Below, piece after piece: positions 1-5,364 of a stretch of DNA of 7,243 bases. The notes under the pieces are model-generated. The model did not search any database. It was not told the origin of the DNA and worked only from the letters and a program-made list of their open reading frames with translations. Numbering within the stretch: position 1 is the stretch's first letter; each line of letters starts with the position of its first letter. Both the position numbers and the translations under genes were made by a program. The DNA comes from an uncultured Veillonella sp. (GTDB lineage: Bacteria; Bacillota; Negativicutes; Veillonellales; Veillonellaceae): contig URPT01000084.1 of assembly GCA_900549845.1 (NCBI GenBank), forward strand, positions 1-7,243. The letters run 5' to 3'.

Positions 1-372
1 AGTACGACGATCTATAGCGGAGCCTCCAGTAAAGGCGTAGCCGTTATCGTAACTATCGTCGGCACCATTGCGGCTATCCTATATCCAATGGATGATATTA
101 CAGACTTCCTATACCTCATTGGCTCTGTGTTTGCACCGATGATTGCCATTCTATTAGCGGATTATTTTATCAATCGTCAACAAGTACAAACACTATCAGC
201 TTATCTAGTGAGAGGTCTCATTTGGGCCGTATCCGTAGGCTTATATCACTATATGTTACATAGTGAAAGCACAATAGGTGCTACACTACCATCTTTTGCT
301 ATGGCCTTCATAGTAACCGCTATCGTTGGATATATAAGTAAAACAGCGCACACATCAACAGAAATTAAGTAG
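1..372 (+). CDS. NCS1-family permease, CytX/CodB-like (putative hydroxymethylpyrimidine or cytosine transporter), C-terminal part
   Basis: This is the last 123 residues of an inner-membrane permease. The frame is open from the first base, so the start lies upstream of the window; the in-frame ATG at 88 is internal. What remains is strongly hydrophobic, with about four membrane segments. The stretch FLYLIGSVFAPMIAILLADY, followed by a polar INRQQ turn, matches the NCS1 nucleobase:cation symporter pattern in which a late helix ends in an (I/L)ADY(F/L) motif, as in E. coli CodB. The FLYLIGSVFAPM variant is the one I associate with CytX, the putative uptake system for the thiamin precursor hydroxymethylpyrimidine. 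A short polar tail (KTAHTSTEIK) precedes the TAG stop. Family membership is fairly secure. The substrate is inference, and thiamin genes or a TPP riboswitch just upstream of the window would support CytX over a cytosine permease. Confidence 0.72.
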   Translation, partial: STTIYSGASSKGVAVIVTIVGTIAAILYPMDDITDFLYLIGSVFAPMIAILLADYFINRQQVQTLSAYLVRGLIWAVSVGLYHYMLHSESTIGATLPSFAMAFIVTAIVGYISKTAHTSTEIK

Positions 373-463
373 CATTAGCAGGTAACATCTATTATAAACG
401 TACTAATTCAATACTAAAGATTAAAGATAATGGTAAATACACTGCTATCAACTATCTAAAAAG

Positions 464-507
464 AAAACACCTTCACAATCCACCAGTAGGATTATGAAGG
501 TGTTTTT
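464..507. terminator. Bidirectional intrinsic terminator between converging permease and modC genes
   Basis: The left arm at 464-481 (AAAACACCTTCACAATCC) pairs with the right arm at 489-506 over 18 positions with a single A/C mismatch. The loop is 7 nt (482-488). On the plus strand the stem runs into TTTTT (503-507). On the minus strand it exits through TTTTC followed by TTTTT (complement of 457-467). It therefore has U-tracts in both directions and can end both the permease transcript and the modC transcript, which converge here. Confidence 0.9.
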
Positions 508-578
508 ATGTATCTCTTATTTAATTTTCATAGTTTTTTTCACTGCATCAAAACTATAAGATTTTAAAATAGTTCCCA

Positions 579-1208
579 TTATTCAGAAATTGTAATGAGT
601 CCGTTTTCACAGATCCAATGTCTATCCCCTACAGCTTCTACTTCGCTTTCATCATGTGTTACCCATACGCAAGGTACATCCCATTCGCGAATGATGGAAA
701 CGAGGTCTTCACGCACTTGTTTTCGTAAGTTCCAATCGAGTGCAGATAAAGGTTCATCAAGGAGCAGAATAGTCGGTTTTGAGTAGAGCGCACGGCCTAG
801 TGCAACCCGCTGTTGCTCACCACCAGATAAGCTACCAGCCTTGGTATTACGATATTTCTCTAAACCCAAACGTTGTAACAGTGTATCACACATGTCAGGT
901 GTGCCTCGTTTACTATAGGTAATATTATGTTCTACCGACAAGTGAGGAAATACAATATTACCTTGCGGCATATAGCCTACTTGCCGTTTTTGAGCGGGCA
1001 CCCAAATTTTTTGAGCTCGATCAACCCACGTTGTTTCATCGTATTGAATAGTGCCAGTAGTAGGTTTTACAAGACCTGCAATACATTTGATAAAGGTACT
1101 TTTACCACTGCCGGATTGACCAGTCAGCACAGTAATGCCAGAAGGCAATGCCCCATCAGCTTTCACAGTCACAGAAGGTCTAGCTACAGTAAAGGAAAAT
1201 GTAATCAT
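579..1208 (-). CDS. modC: ModC, molybdate ABC transporter ATP-binding protein, short form without TOBE domain
   Basis: This cytoplasmic ATPase powers molybdate uptake through ModB. The 209-residue protein is a single ABC domain: Walker A GQSGSGKST (30-38), Q-loop glutamine 82 in YMPQ, signature LSGGEQ (127-132), Walker B ILLLDEP (147-153), D-loop SALD (155-158) and switch histidine 185 in VWVTHDE. All catalytic elements are present. Classical ModC, such as the E. coli protein of about 350 residues, carries a C-terminal TOBE/Mop domain that binds molybdate. Here the protein stops about 20 residues after the H-loop, so that domain is absent. The stop is followed by non-coding DNA and a terminator, with no sign of a frameshifted remnant. 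The start is fixed by AGGAGG 4 nt upstream of ATG. It lies 8 nt after modB, whose stop codon is part of this ribosome binding site. The Mod assignment rests on the modA and modB neighbours, since the ABC domain alone could belong to another oxyanion importer. Confidence 0.93.
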   Translation of the reverse strand: MITFSFTVARPSVTVKADGALPSGITVLTGQSGSGKSTFIKCIAGLVKPTTGTIQYDETTWVDRAQKIWVPAQKRQVGYMPQGNIVFPHLSVEHNITYSKRGTPDMCDTLLQRLGLEKYRNTKAGSLSGGEQQRVALGRALYSKPTILLLDEPLSALDWNLRKQVREDLVSIIREWDVPCVWVTHDESEVEAVGDRHWICENGLITISE

Positions 1209-1216
1209 AGAACCTC

Positions 1217-1885
1217 CTAATTATTCTCTGTATGACGGAACAAGGACCCCTTCGTAATGAGGTGAATACCGCTCAACAATGCCAATGTAAGGACACAAAT
1301 ATAAACAACAAGCTCAAAGGCATCCATGTACTGCCCTGCCTCTACGTAGGAGTAAATAGCTAACGGCATAGTACGAGTTACCTTCGGAATATTACCAGCG
1401 ATTAAGATGGTAGCACCAAATTCCCCCATGGCACGGCAGAACGCCAAGATGCTACCTGTTAAAATACCTTTCCATGCAAGAGGCACAGATATGGTAAAGA
1501 ATATACGCAATTCTGAAGCGCCCAATGTACGCGCTACATCCTCCATATTATGATCGACGGACTGCAACGCAGAACGCACCGTTTGATAAAATAGGGGGAA
1601 TGCAATGACAGAGGATGCAACGACTGCACCAGAAGCTGCAAAGACTACACTCATGCCATGAGCTTCGAGCCACGCACCGAACGCATATCCTGGAGTAAAT
1701 ACCATGAGAAGAGCAAAACCAACAACCACTGGTGGCAATACAAGGGGCAACGTAATTAGGGCATCTAAAATAGCCATACCGCCCCACTTACAACGATTCA
1801 TCCAATAACAAGCACCTAAGCCTATAACAATAACGATGATAAGAGCAATGCTCGCCACCCATAAGGATAGCCAAAATGGACTCAT
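1217..1885 (-). CDS. modB: ModB, molybdate ABC transporter permease
   Basis: This inner-membrane permease forms the molybdate channel as a homodimer. From the chosen start it is 222 residues, close to the E. coli protein (229), with about five or six membrane helices. Diagnostic stretches are LPLVLPPVVVG (46-56), the EAA cytoplasmic loop that docks to ModC (EDVARTLGAS at 115-124, then FFTISVPL), and RAMGEFGATILIAGNIP (151-167), which is the hallmark of molybdate/tungstate-type ModB. I chose ATG at 1885 because a GGGGG Shine-Dalgarno-like run (complement of 1892-1896) sits 6-7 nt upstream and the protein then aligns with family N-termini. An in-frame ATG at 1906 would add seven residues (MIERGRV) but has no ribosome binding site. 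The gene is followed 8 nt later by modC and is separated from modA upstream by a terminator. Confidence 0.94.
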   Translation of the reverse strand: MSPFWLSLWVASIALIIVIVIGLGACYWMNRCKWGGMAILDALITLPLVLPPVVVGFALLMVFTPGYAFGAWLEAHGMSVVFAASGAVVASSVIAFPLFYQTVRSALQSVDHNMEDVARTLGASELRIFFTISVPLAWKGILTGSILAFCRAMGEFGATILIAGNIPKVTRTMPLAIYSYVEAGQYMDAFELVVYICVLTLALLSGIHLITKGSLFRHTENN

Positions 1886-1968
1886 GACACGCCCCCTTTC
1901 TATCAATAAGACTAAAATCAGTAATAATAAAAATACATCTAGTTTTAAAATGATTTACTTATTTGCAT

Positions 1969-1995
1969 CATATAGCATATGAAAATGTATGTCTA
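1969..1995 (-). promoter_or_regulatory. Candidate promoter for modBC with overlapping palindrome
   Basis: On the minus strand, TAGACA (1995-1990, five of six matches to the -35 consensus) is followed 15 nt later by TATATG (1974-1969). That element is preceded by TGC, giving an extended -10 (TGCTATATG). A start near 1962 would give a leader of about 77 nt before modB. The -10 lies inside a 6-3-6 palindrome, TCATATAGCATATGA (1968-1982), which could be an operator. The spacing is short and the DNA is very AT-rich, so this is a candidate only. Its main support is the terminator just upstream, which implies that modBC needs some start of its own. The rest of the 1886-2030 gap shows nothing recognisable. 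Confidence 0.33.
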
Positions 1996-2031
1996 ACATA
2001 TTCATAATAATATCTATATTGTATCATAAGA

Positions 2032-2058
2032 AAACGCTAGCCCTGAAAGCTAGCGTTT
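2032..2058 (-). terminator. Intrinsic terminator after modA, within the mod cluster
   Basis: AAACGCTAGC (2032-2041) pairs perfectly with GCTAGCGTTT (2049-2058) around a 7-nt loop. On the minus strand the stem leads into TTTTCTTAT. It begins 5 nt after the modA stop codon. It is well formed but has a modest GC core and a U-run interrupted by C, so partial readthrough into modB is plausible. Confidence 0.82.
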
Positions 2059-2063
2059 AACTC

Positions 2064-2852
2064 TTATTTAGAAGGAGAGAAACCGTATTTTTCTAATACT
2101 TTTTGGCCTTCTGGGCTCATTACATATTGGTAAAAGTCTTTTGCCAATGCGTTGTCATATTTTTTAATGATACCGATTGGATAGATGACTGGATCATGGG
2201 AATCAGCCGGTGTTACAGCAGAAATTTGAACCGCATCACCTGCAGCAATAGCATCTGTTTTATAGATAAAGCCAGCATCACCAGCACCTTGGCTAATGGA
2301 TGCTGTTACAGCTTTTACGTCTTTAGCATATACTACATTTGGTTCAACTTGTTCCCATACACCTAATTTTGTTAATACTTGTTTGCCATAATTACCAGCT
2401 GGTACTGTTTCAGGATTACCTAAAACGATACGTTTAACAGAAGCAATTTGATTTAATTCAATTTTAGGTTGGCCTTTTGGAACTACAAGAACTAATTCAT
2501 TAGTTACAAATGGTTTAACATCTGTTACAAGGTCTTTGTCTTGCAACATTTTCATATTCTTTTCGTCAGCAGAGATGAATAAGCTAGCTGGTGCGCCTTG
2601 TTCAATTTGTTGGCGCAATGTGCCAGAACCAGCAAAGTTAATAGCAATTTGGTCGTCTGATAAGTTATGACTCTTTTTGTAGGACTCTGCCAATTCAGTA
2701 AGAGCACCTTTCAAGCTCGCTGCCGCTTGTACAGTAATCTTTTCAGATGTGCTTGGTTTAGCAGAATCTGCTGCTTTGTTTGTGTCACTACCACACCCCA
2801 CTAACAAGGCCAGCATGAAAACGCTCATTAATACTAATAGAATTCGTTTCAT
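2064..2852 (-). CDS. modA: ModA, molybdate-binding lipoprotein of the ABC transporter
   Basis: This is the substrate-binding subunit that captures molybdate (and usually tungstate) outside the inner membrane and delivers it to ModBC. It has 262 residues. A lipoprotein signal (MKRILLVLMSVFMLALLVGC) ends in the lipobox LVGC with the acylated cysteine at 20. A short Ser/Lys/Ala-rich linker precedes the mature domain, which starts near KITVQAAASL. Family landmarks are AASLKGALTELA (44-55) with the oxyanion-binding Ser46, AGSGTLRQQIEQGAPASLFISADEK (split here as AGSGTLRQQIEQ at 74-85 and GAPASLFISADEK at 86-98), GNPETVPAG (145-153), VYAKDVKAV (174-182) and GDAGFIYKTDA (191-201) with Tyr197. ATG at 2852 is chosen because AGGAGG lies 4 nt upstream and it gives an intact signal peptide. 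The in-frame ATG at 2885 would add 11 polar residues and has no ribosome binding site. Confidence 0.95.
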   Translation of the reverse strand: MKRILLVLMSVFMLALLVGCGSDTNKAADSAKPSTSEKITVQAAASLKGALTELAESYKKSHNLSDDQIAINFAGSGTLRQQIEQGAPASLFISADEKNMKMLQDKDLVTDVKPFVTNELVLVVPKGQPKIELNQIASVKRIVLGNPETVPAGNYGKQVLTKLGVWEQVEPNVVYAKDVKAVTASISQGAGDAGFIYKTDAIAAGDAVQISAVTPADSHDPVIYPIGIIKKYDNALAKDFYQYVMSPEGQKVLEKYGFSPSK

Positions 2853-2959
2853 AATTCCTCCTGTGCATCCCTTTGGACTCCACACTGTGAAAGCTATGGT
2901 TACTCACCGTAGAGACACATTCAAAGAACAAACTAAATATACAATATATTCACATTATA
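2853..2959 (-). promoter_or_regulatory. modA leader with candidate -10 and possible folded 5' UTR
   Basis: A perfect TATAAT (2959-2954, minus strand) is the best -10 candidate, though no good -35 is visible. This predicts a leader of about 95 nt. Within it, CTACGGT (2912-2906) and ACCATAG (2900-2894) form a 7-position stem with one C/A mismatch and a GAGTA loop. CTTT (2893-2890) can pair with AAAG (2874-2871) around CACAGTGTG. GTGT (2918-2915) could close a junction with GCAC (2866-2863), next to the AGGAGG at 2862-2857. I do not recognise a known riboswitch. A 6-3-6 palindrome (AATATA CAA TATATT, 2936-2950) just downstream of the -10 could be an operator, but the DNA is AT-rich there. Confidence 0.35.
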
Positions 2960-3076
2960 CTATATATTTGTTAATTAATATGTATGTAAAAACTCACATT
3001 TTGCATATATATTTCTGATGAATACCATAAGAAATCATAATGGATAAAACTTTTAAGCCCAGAACAATACATACTA

Positions 3077-3085
3077 TGGTATGAT
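3077..3085 (+). promoter_or_regulatory. Candidate extended -10 promoter of the AEC carrier gene
   Basis: TGGTATGAT is an extended -10 element (TG-n-TATGAT) without a recognisable -35. It overlaps the right half of a 5-4-5 inverted repeat, CATAC TATG GTATG (3070-3083). Transcription from about 3092 would give a leader of about 46 nt. The rest of the divergent gap between modA and this gene is AT-rich and shows no further clear signal. Confidence 0.35.
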
Positions 3086-3137
3086 AATACTATACATTAA
3101 ATCCATACTAAATTAATAAGAAACTCTAGGTGAGATA

Positions 3138-4127
3138 ATGAATATATTCGAGCTAATAGGACATATATTTATGAACTCTATGATTCCTATTTTTATACTG
3201 ATAGGCGTAGGGTTTATATTGGATAGAAAATTTAAACTAGATTTATATACGCTGAGTAAACTAAACTTCTATATATTATTGCCTACCTTTGTATTTAGGG
3301 CTATGTATGAAGCTAAATTTACATCAGGTACGTTAGAAATCGTATTTTGTGCACTAGTTGTACTCATACTGAACTCTATCCTTTCAGGTGTAGTCGGCAA
3401 AATACAAGGTTATGATGTAGCAAAAATCGCCACATTAAAGAACTGCGTTATGTTTAACAATGTCGGCAATATGGGCATCGCCCTTGCCATCTTTGTATTT
3501 ACCAATGTGCCTTACGTCATCGATGGCGCAACCCCCTATGCTGATTTAGGTCTTGTCAGCGTCGTATCCATTATGATTATACAGACCATTACGAGTAACA
3601 CCTATGGTTTCTACCAAGCTGGCGCTGGGCGATTAAGCACAAAAGATGCGTTAAGCGTAGTCTTCCATATGCCTATGGTATATGCTATACCGCTTGCATT
3701 ACTTTGCCAGCTCTTACCATTTGATTTACACGGTCTATTCTTCTTTGCCCCTCTTAAAATCTTTGCTAATGCCTTTGTAGGCGTAGCTATGATCGCTTTA
3801 GGGGTGCAAATTAACAGAACGCCATTAAACTTCTTTAAGGCGGATGTTATGCTCGCTACATCCTTACGTCTCGTCGTAAGTCCTCTCATTGCTGCAGTTA
3901 TTACTATATTATTTATAATGTTCTATGGTCCTATGCACCCGATTGCAGCGCAAACGATTGTCATCACCTATAGCGTACCAACAGCCATCAATATGGCCCT
4001 TATTGCTATCGAGATGAAAAACAATCCAGAATACGCTACGCAAATTGTAATGGGTACAACCATACTATCAGCAGTAACTATGCCACTATTTATTACGATA
4101 GCCTATTACCTCTTCCCTTTATATTAA
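3138..4127 (+). CDS. AEC (auxin efflux carrier) family transporter
   Basis: This is an integral membrane carrier of 329 residues, a typical length for bacterial AEC proteins, with about ten hydrophobic segments arranged as two similar halves. The N-terminus (MIPIFILIGVGFILDRKF, from residue 15), then LSKLNFYILLPTFVF (39-53), and the conserved polar break KNCVMFNNVGNMGIALAIF (101-119, core NNVGNMG at 107-113) are the family signature. The second half has LGVQINRTPL (221-230) and TYSVPTAINMALIA (277-290), with the proline/asparagine break expected in the matching helix. Characterised bacterial members move malate, malonate, lactate or similar small organic acids, which would suit a lactate-using anaerobe, but the substrate cannot be read from the sequence. 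ATG at 3138 has an AGGTGA Shine-Dalgarno (3128-3133) 4 nt upstream. The gene stands alone, divergent from modA and ended by its own terminator. Confidence 0.9.
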   Translation: MNIFELIGHIFMNSMIPIFILIGVGFILDRKFKLDLYTLSKLNFYILLPTFVFRAMYEAKFTSGTLEIVFCALVVLILNSILSGVVGKIQGYDVAKIATLKNCVMFNNVGNMGIALAIFVFTNVPYVIDGATPYADLGLVSVVSIMIIQTITSNTYGFYQAGAGRLSTKDALSVVFHMPMVYAIPLALLCQLLPFDLHGLFFFAPLKIFANAFVGVAMIALGVQINRTPLNFFKADVMLATSLRLVVSPLIAAVITILFIMFYGPMHPIAAQTIVITYSVPTAINMALIAIEMKNNPEYATQIVMGTTILSAVTMPLFITIAYYLFPLY

Positions 4128-4145
4128 TACTAGTATACCTATACA

Positions 4146-4173
4146 AAAAGGAGCCGTATAAACGGCTCCTTTT
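4146..4173 (+). terminator. Intrinsic terminator of the AEC carrier gene
   Basis: AAAAGGAGCCGT (4146-4157) pairs perfectly with ACGGCTCCTTTT (4162-4173) around a 4-nt loop, giving 12 bp with a GC-rich core. A T-rich tail follows (TTTTCTTATATTTT). It starts 18 nt after the AEC stop. The A-run on the left arm gives a U-track on the minus strand too, so it can also stop transcripts coming from the arsR side. Confidence 0.92.
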
Positions 4174-4276
4174 CTTATATTTTAACTTTATATATCTTTA
4201 GAGGATATATATATCATGAGTACTTTTGTATATCCCCAATCAAGTTAGACAAATAGTATGCAATACGGCTATATAA

Positions 4277-4567
4277 CTATTGATGAGATACGTGTTCCAT
4301 ACCCATTCTTACGAGACCTTCTACGTGATCATCGTTTAGAGAGTAGTATGCAGTTTTACCTTCCTTGCGATAGGTCACAAGTCTTGCTTGACGGAGTACA
4401 CGCAATTGGTGAGAAATAGCAGATTGTCCCATCCCCATTGTTTCTGCAATGTGATTTACACACATTTCGTTTTCTAATAATAATTCTACTATTTTTAGGC
4501 GTGTAGGGTCACCCAAGATTTTAAACAGTTCTGCTAGCTTTAGCAATGATTCTTGTTTGTCGCTCAT
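4277..4567 (-). CDS. ArsR/SmtB-family metal-sensing repressor with a zinc-type alpha-5 site
   Basis: This is a small winged-helix repressor of 96 residues, of the type that leaves DNA when metal binds. The HTH is visible as CVNHIAETMGMGQSAISHQLRVL (split here as CVNHIAETMGM at 36-46 and GQSAISHQLRVL at 47-58), with the beta wing at ARLVTYRKEGKTAYYSL (61-77). The C-terminal helix carries Asp79, His81, His92 and His95. This reproduces exactly the D-x-H-x10-H-x2-(H/E) spacing of the dimer-interface site of CzrA and SmtB (Zn/Co sensors). Cys36 and His39 fall in the alpha-3 region used by ArsR/CadC-type sites, but the CVC motif for arsenic is absent. ATG at 4567 is chosen for its GGGGG ribosome binding site (complement of 4573-4577), 5 nt upstream. 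Upstream ATGs at 4579 and 4591 lack one. No metal exporter is adjacent, so the target is unknown. Confidence 0.88.
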   Translation of the reverse strand: MSDKQESLLKLAELFKILGDPTRLKIVELLLENEMCVNHIAETMGMGQSAISHQLRVLRQARLVTYRKEGKTAYYSLNDDHVEGLVRMGMEHVSHQ

Positions 4568-4667
4568 ATAGTCCCCCATTTTATAAACCATTATCTATGT
4601 TTATTTATTGTTCTCATGTAACTTAATTTCGTTCTTATTTGTAAACCTGAATGGCATACATACAAAT

Positions 4668-4676
4668 ATTATATCA
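4668..4676 (-). promoter_or_regulatory. Candidate extended -10 promoter of the ArsR/SmtB gene
   Basis: On the minus strand the sequence reads TGATATAAT, a consensus -10 with the TGn extension. No -35 is evident: the expected position falls on the edge of the terminator of the gene upstream. A start near 4661 gives a leader of roughly 94 nt. I looked for the 12-2-12 inverted repeat normally bound by SmtB/CzrA proteins between 4568 and 4680 and did not find a convincing one. Confidence 0.45.
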
Positions 4677-4689
4677 TTTTTACGCTATA

Positions 4690-4723
4690 AAAAAGAGACT
4701 TTGTTACAACAAAGTCTCTTTTT
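4690..4723 (-). terminator. Intrinsic terminator of the universal stress protein gene
   Basis: AAAAAGAGACTTTGTT (4690-4705) pairs with AACAAAGTCTCTTTTT (4708-4723), a near-perfect dyad of up to 16 bp, of which about 14 can form around the tip. On the minus strand the stem ends in a run of T (complement of 4689-4694). It lies 25 nt after the usp stop. The dyad is symmetric, with T-runs on both strands, but both flanking genes are read leftward. Confidence 0.92.
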
Positions 4724-4748
4724 GTATCATATCTGTACAGGATATGAA

Positions 4749-5195
4749 TTATTTAATGATCAATACAGGGCAAGTGGAGTGACTAGTTACATAGCTACTT
4801 ACGCTACCCATGAATAAGCCTTTCAATGGACCAAGGCCACGGCTACCCATTACGATAAGGTCAGCATTATATTTTTTAGCTACTGCTAACAATGCAGGAC
4901 CAGGGGAACCAACTTCGAATACGCTTTTAACTTTTACGCCTGTAGGAATTTCTTTCACTACATCGTTAAGAATTTCTTTACCAGTTTCTTCCATATCTTC
5001 TGCAATTTGTTCAGATACGTAACCACCGGAAATTGGTGTTTGATCGAAATTGGAAATAGCAGACACGATATTTGCAACGTGAACAATAATCAATTCAGCA
5101 TGGTTGCGGTCCGCTACAGCGAGAGCATGTTCCAACGCACGTTTAGCATTTTCAGAACCATCAGTAGGTACGACAATAGTTTTGTAGGTAACCAT
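4749..5195 (-). CDS. Universal stress protein, UspA family, ATP-binding type
   Basis: This is a single-domain cytoplasmic Usp of 148 residues, the usual size. It has the N-terminal strand TIVVPTDGS with the conserved Asp12, the second strand LIIVHV (35-40), then ADLIVMGSRG (111-120). The nucleotide-binding pattern G-x2-G-x9-G-(S/T) is complete: Gly117, Gly120, Gly130, Ser131. It therefore belongs to the ATP-binding (MJ0577-like) branch rather than the non-binding UspA branch. The C-terminal strand CPVLIIK is typical. Such proteins act as dimers in starvation, redox or acid stress, with no enzyme role that can be assigned here. ATG at 5195 follows AGGAGGGG by about 6 nt. The gene is monocistronic, with its own promoter candidate and a strong terminator. 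Confidence 0.95.
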   Translation of the reverse strand: MVTYKTIVVPTDGSENAKRALEHALAVADRNHAELIIVHVANIVSAISNFDQTPISGGYVSEQIAEDMEETGKEILNDVVKEIPTGVKVKSVFEVGSPGPALLAVAKKYNADLIVMGSRGLGPLKGLFMGSVSSYVTSHSTCPVLIIK

Positions 5196-5212
5196 AATAA
5201 CCCCTCCTATTT

Positions 5213-5244
5213 CTAATCCCTCAAAGGGGATATGATCAAAGATC
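5213..5244 (-). other. Small inverted repeats in the usp leader
   Basis: ATCCC (5216-5220) pairs with GGGAT (5228-5232, loop TCAAAGG). Next to it, GATC AAA GATC (5234-5244) is a second short dyad. Both lie 10-40 nt upstream of the usp Shine-Dalgarno and could be small hairpins in the 5' UTR. They are short enough to be chance. Confidence 0.25.
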
Positions 5245-5285
5245 GTTTAGCCTATATTATTATATTCTAGACCATCAAGGAAAAC

Positions 5286-5303
5286 TCCTCTTTTTCTAGA
5301 GGA
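5286..5303 (-). terminator. Weak hairpin, likely terminator of the amino-acid transporter operon
   Basis: TCCTCT (5286-5291) pairs with AGAGGA (5298-5303) around a 6-nt loop. Read leftward, the stem is followed by GTTTTCCTT. It lies 61 nt past the stop of the exported-protein gene. The stem is only 6 bp and the U-tract is broken, so termination may be partial. The plus-strand side also has a T-rich run, but no plus-strand gene reads toward it. Confidence 0.5.
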
Positions 5304-5311
5304 TTTCTTTT

Positions 5312-5320
5312 ATTATAGCA
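5312..5320 (-). promoter_or_regulatory. Candidate extended -10 promoter of usp
   Basis: The minus strand reads TGCTATAAT, a perfect -10 with the TGn extension. A TTGTAT element lies 19 nt further upstream as a weak, over-spaced -35. The start would be near 5305, giving a leader of about 110 nt that begins directly with the 5286-5303 hairpin. A second TATAAT at 5264-5259 is closer to the gene but has no -35 or TG extension. Confidence 0.5.
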
Positions 5321-5364
5321 CAAATCATACAGATTTATACAAATAAAAGAATATTATGTGTATA

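Noticed and set aside
530..557. ATAGTTTT / AAAACTAT inverted repeat downstream of modC
   Set aside because: It is AT-only with a 12-nt loop and no U-tract in a useful place. The strong terminator at 464-507 already serves this end.
927..1220. Plus-strand open frame of 97 codons across modC
   Set aside because: It is antisense to a clearly conserved ATPase, with no ribosome binding site and a protein of no recognisable character; a shadow frame.
2749..3018. Plus-strand open frame of 89 codons across the modA start and divergent region
   Set aside because: It is partly antisense to the ModA signal peptide, lacks a ribosome binding site and ends in AT-rich promoter DNA.
3611..3889. Minus-strand open frame of 92 codons within the AEC carrier
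   Set aside because: It lies opposite conserved transmembrane coding sequence and is basic and low in complexity, as expected of an antisense shadow.
4189..4211. TATATATC / GATATATA dyad between the AEC gene and the ArsR gene
   Set aside because: It is AT-only and weakly stable, without a U-tract. Nothing else suggests function in this 100-bp stretch.
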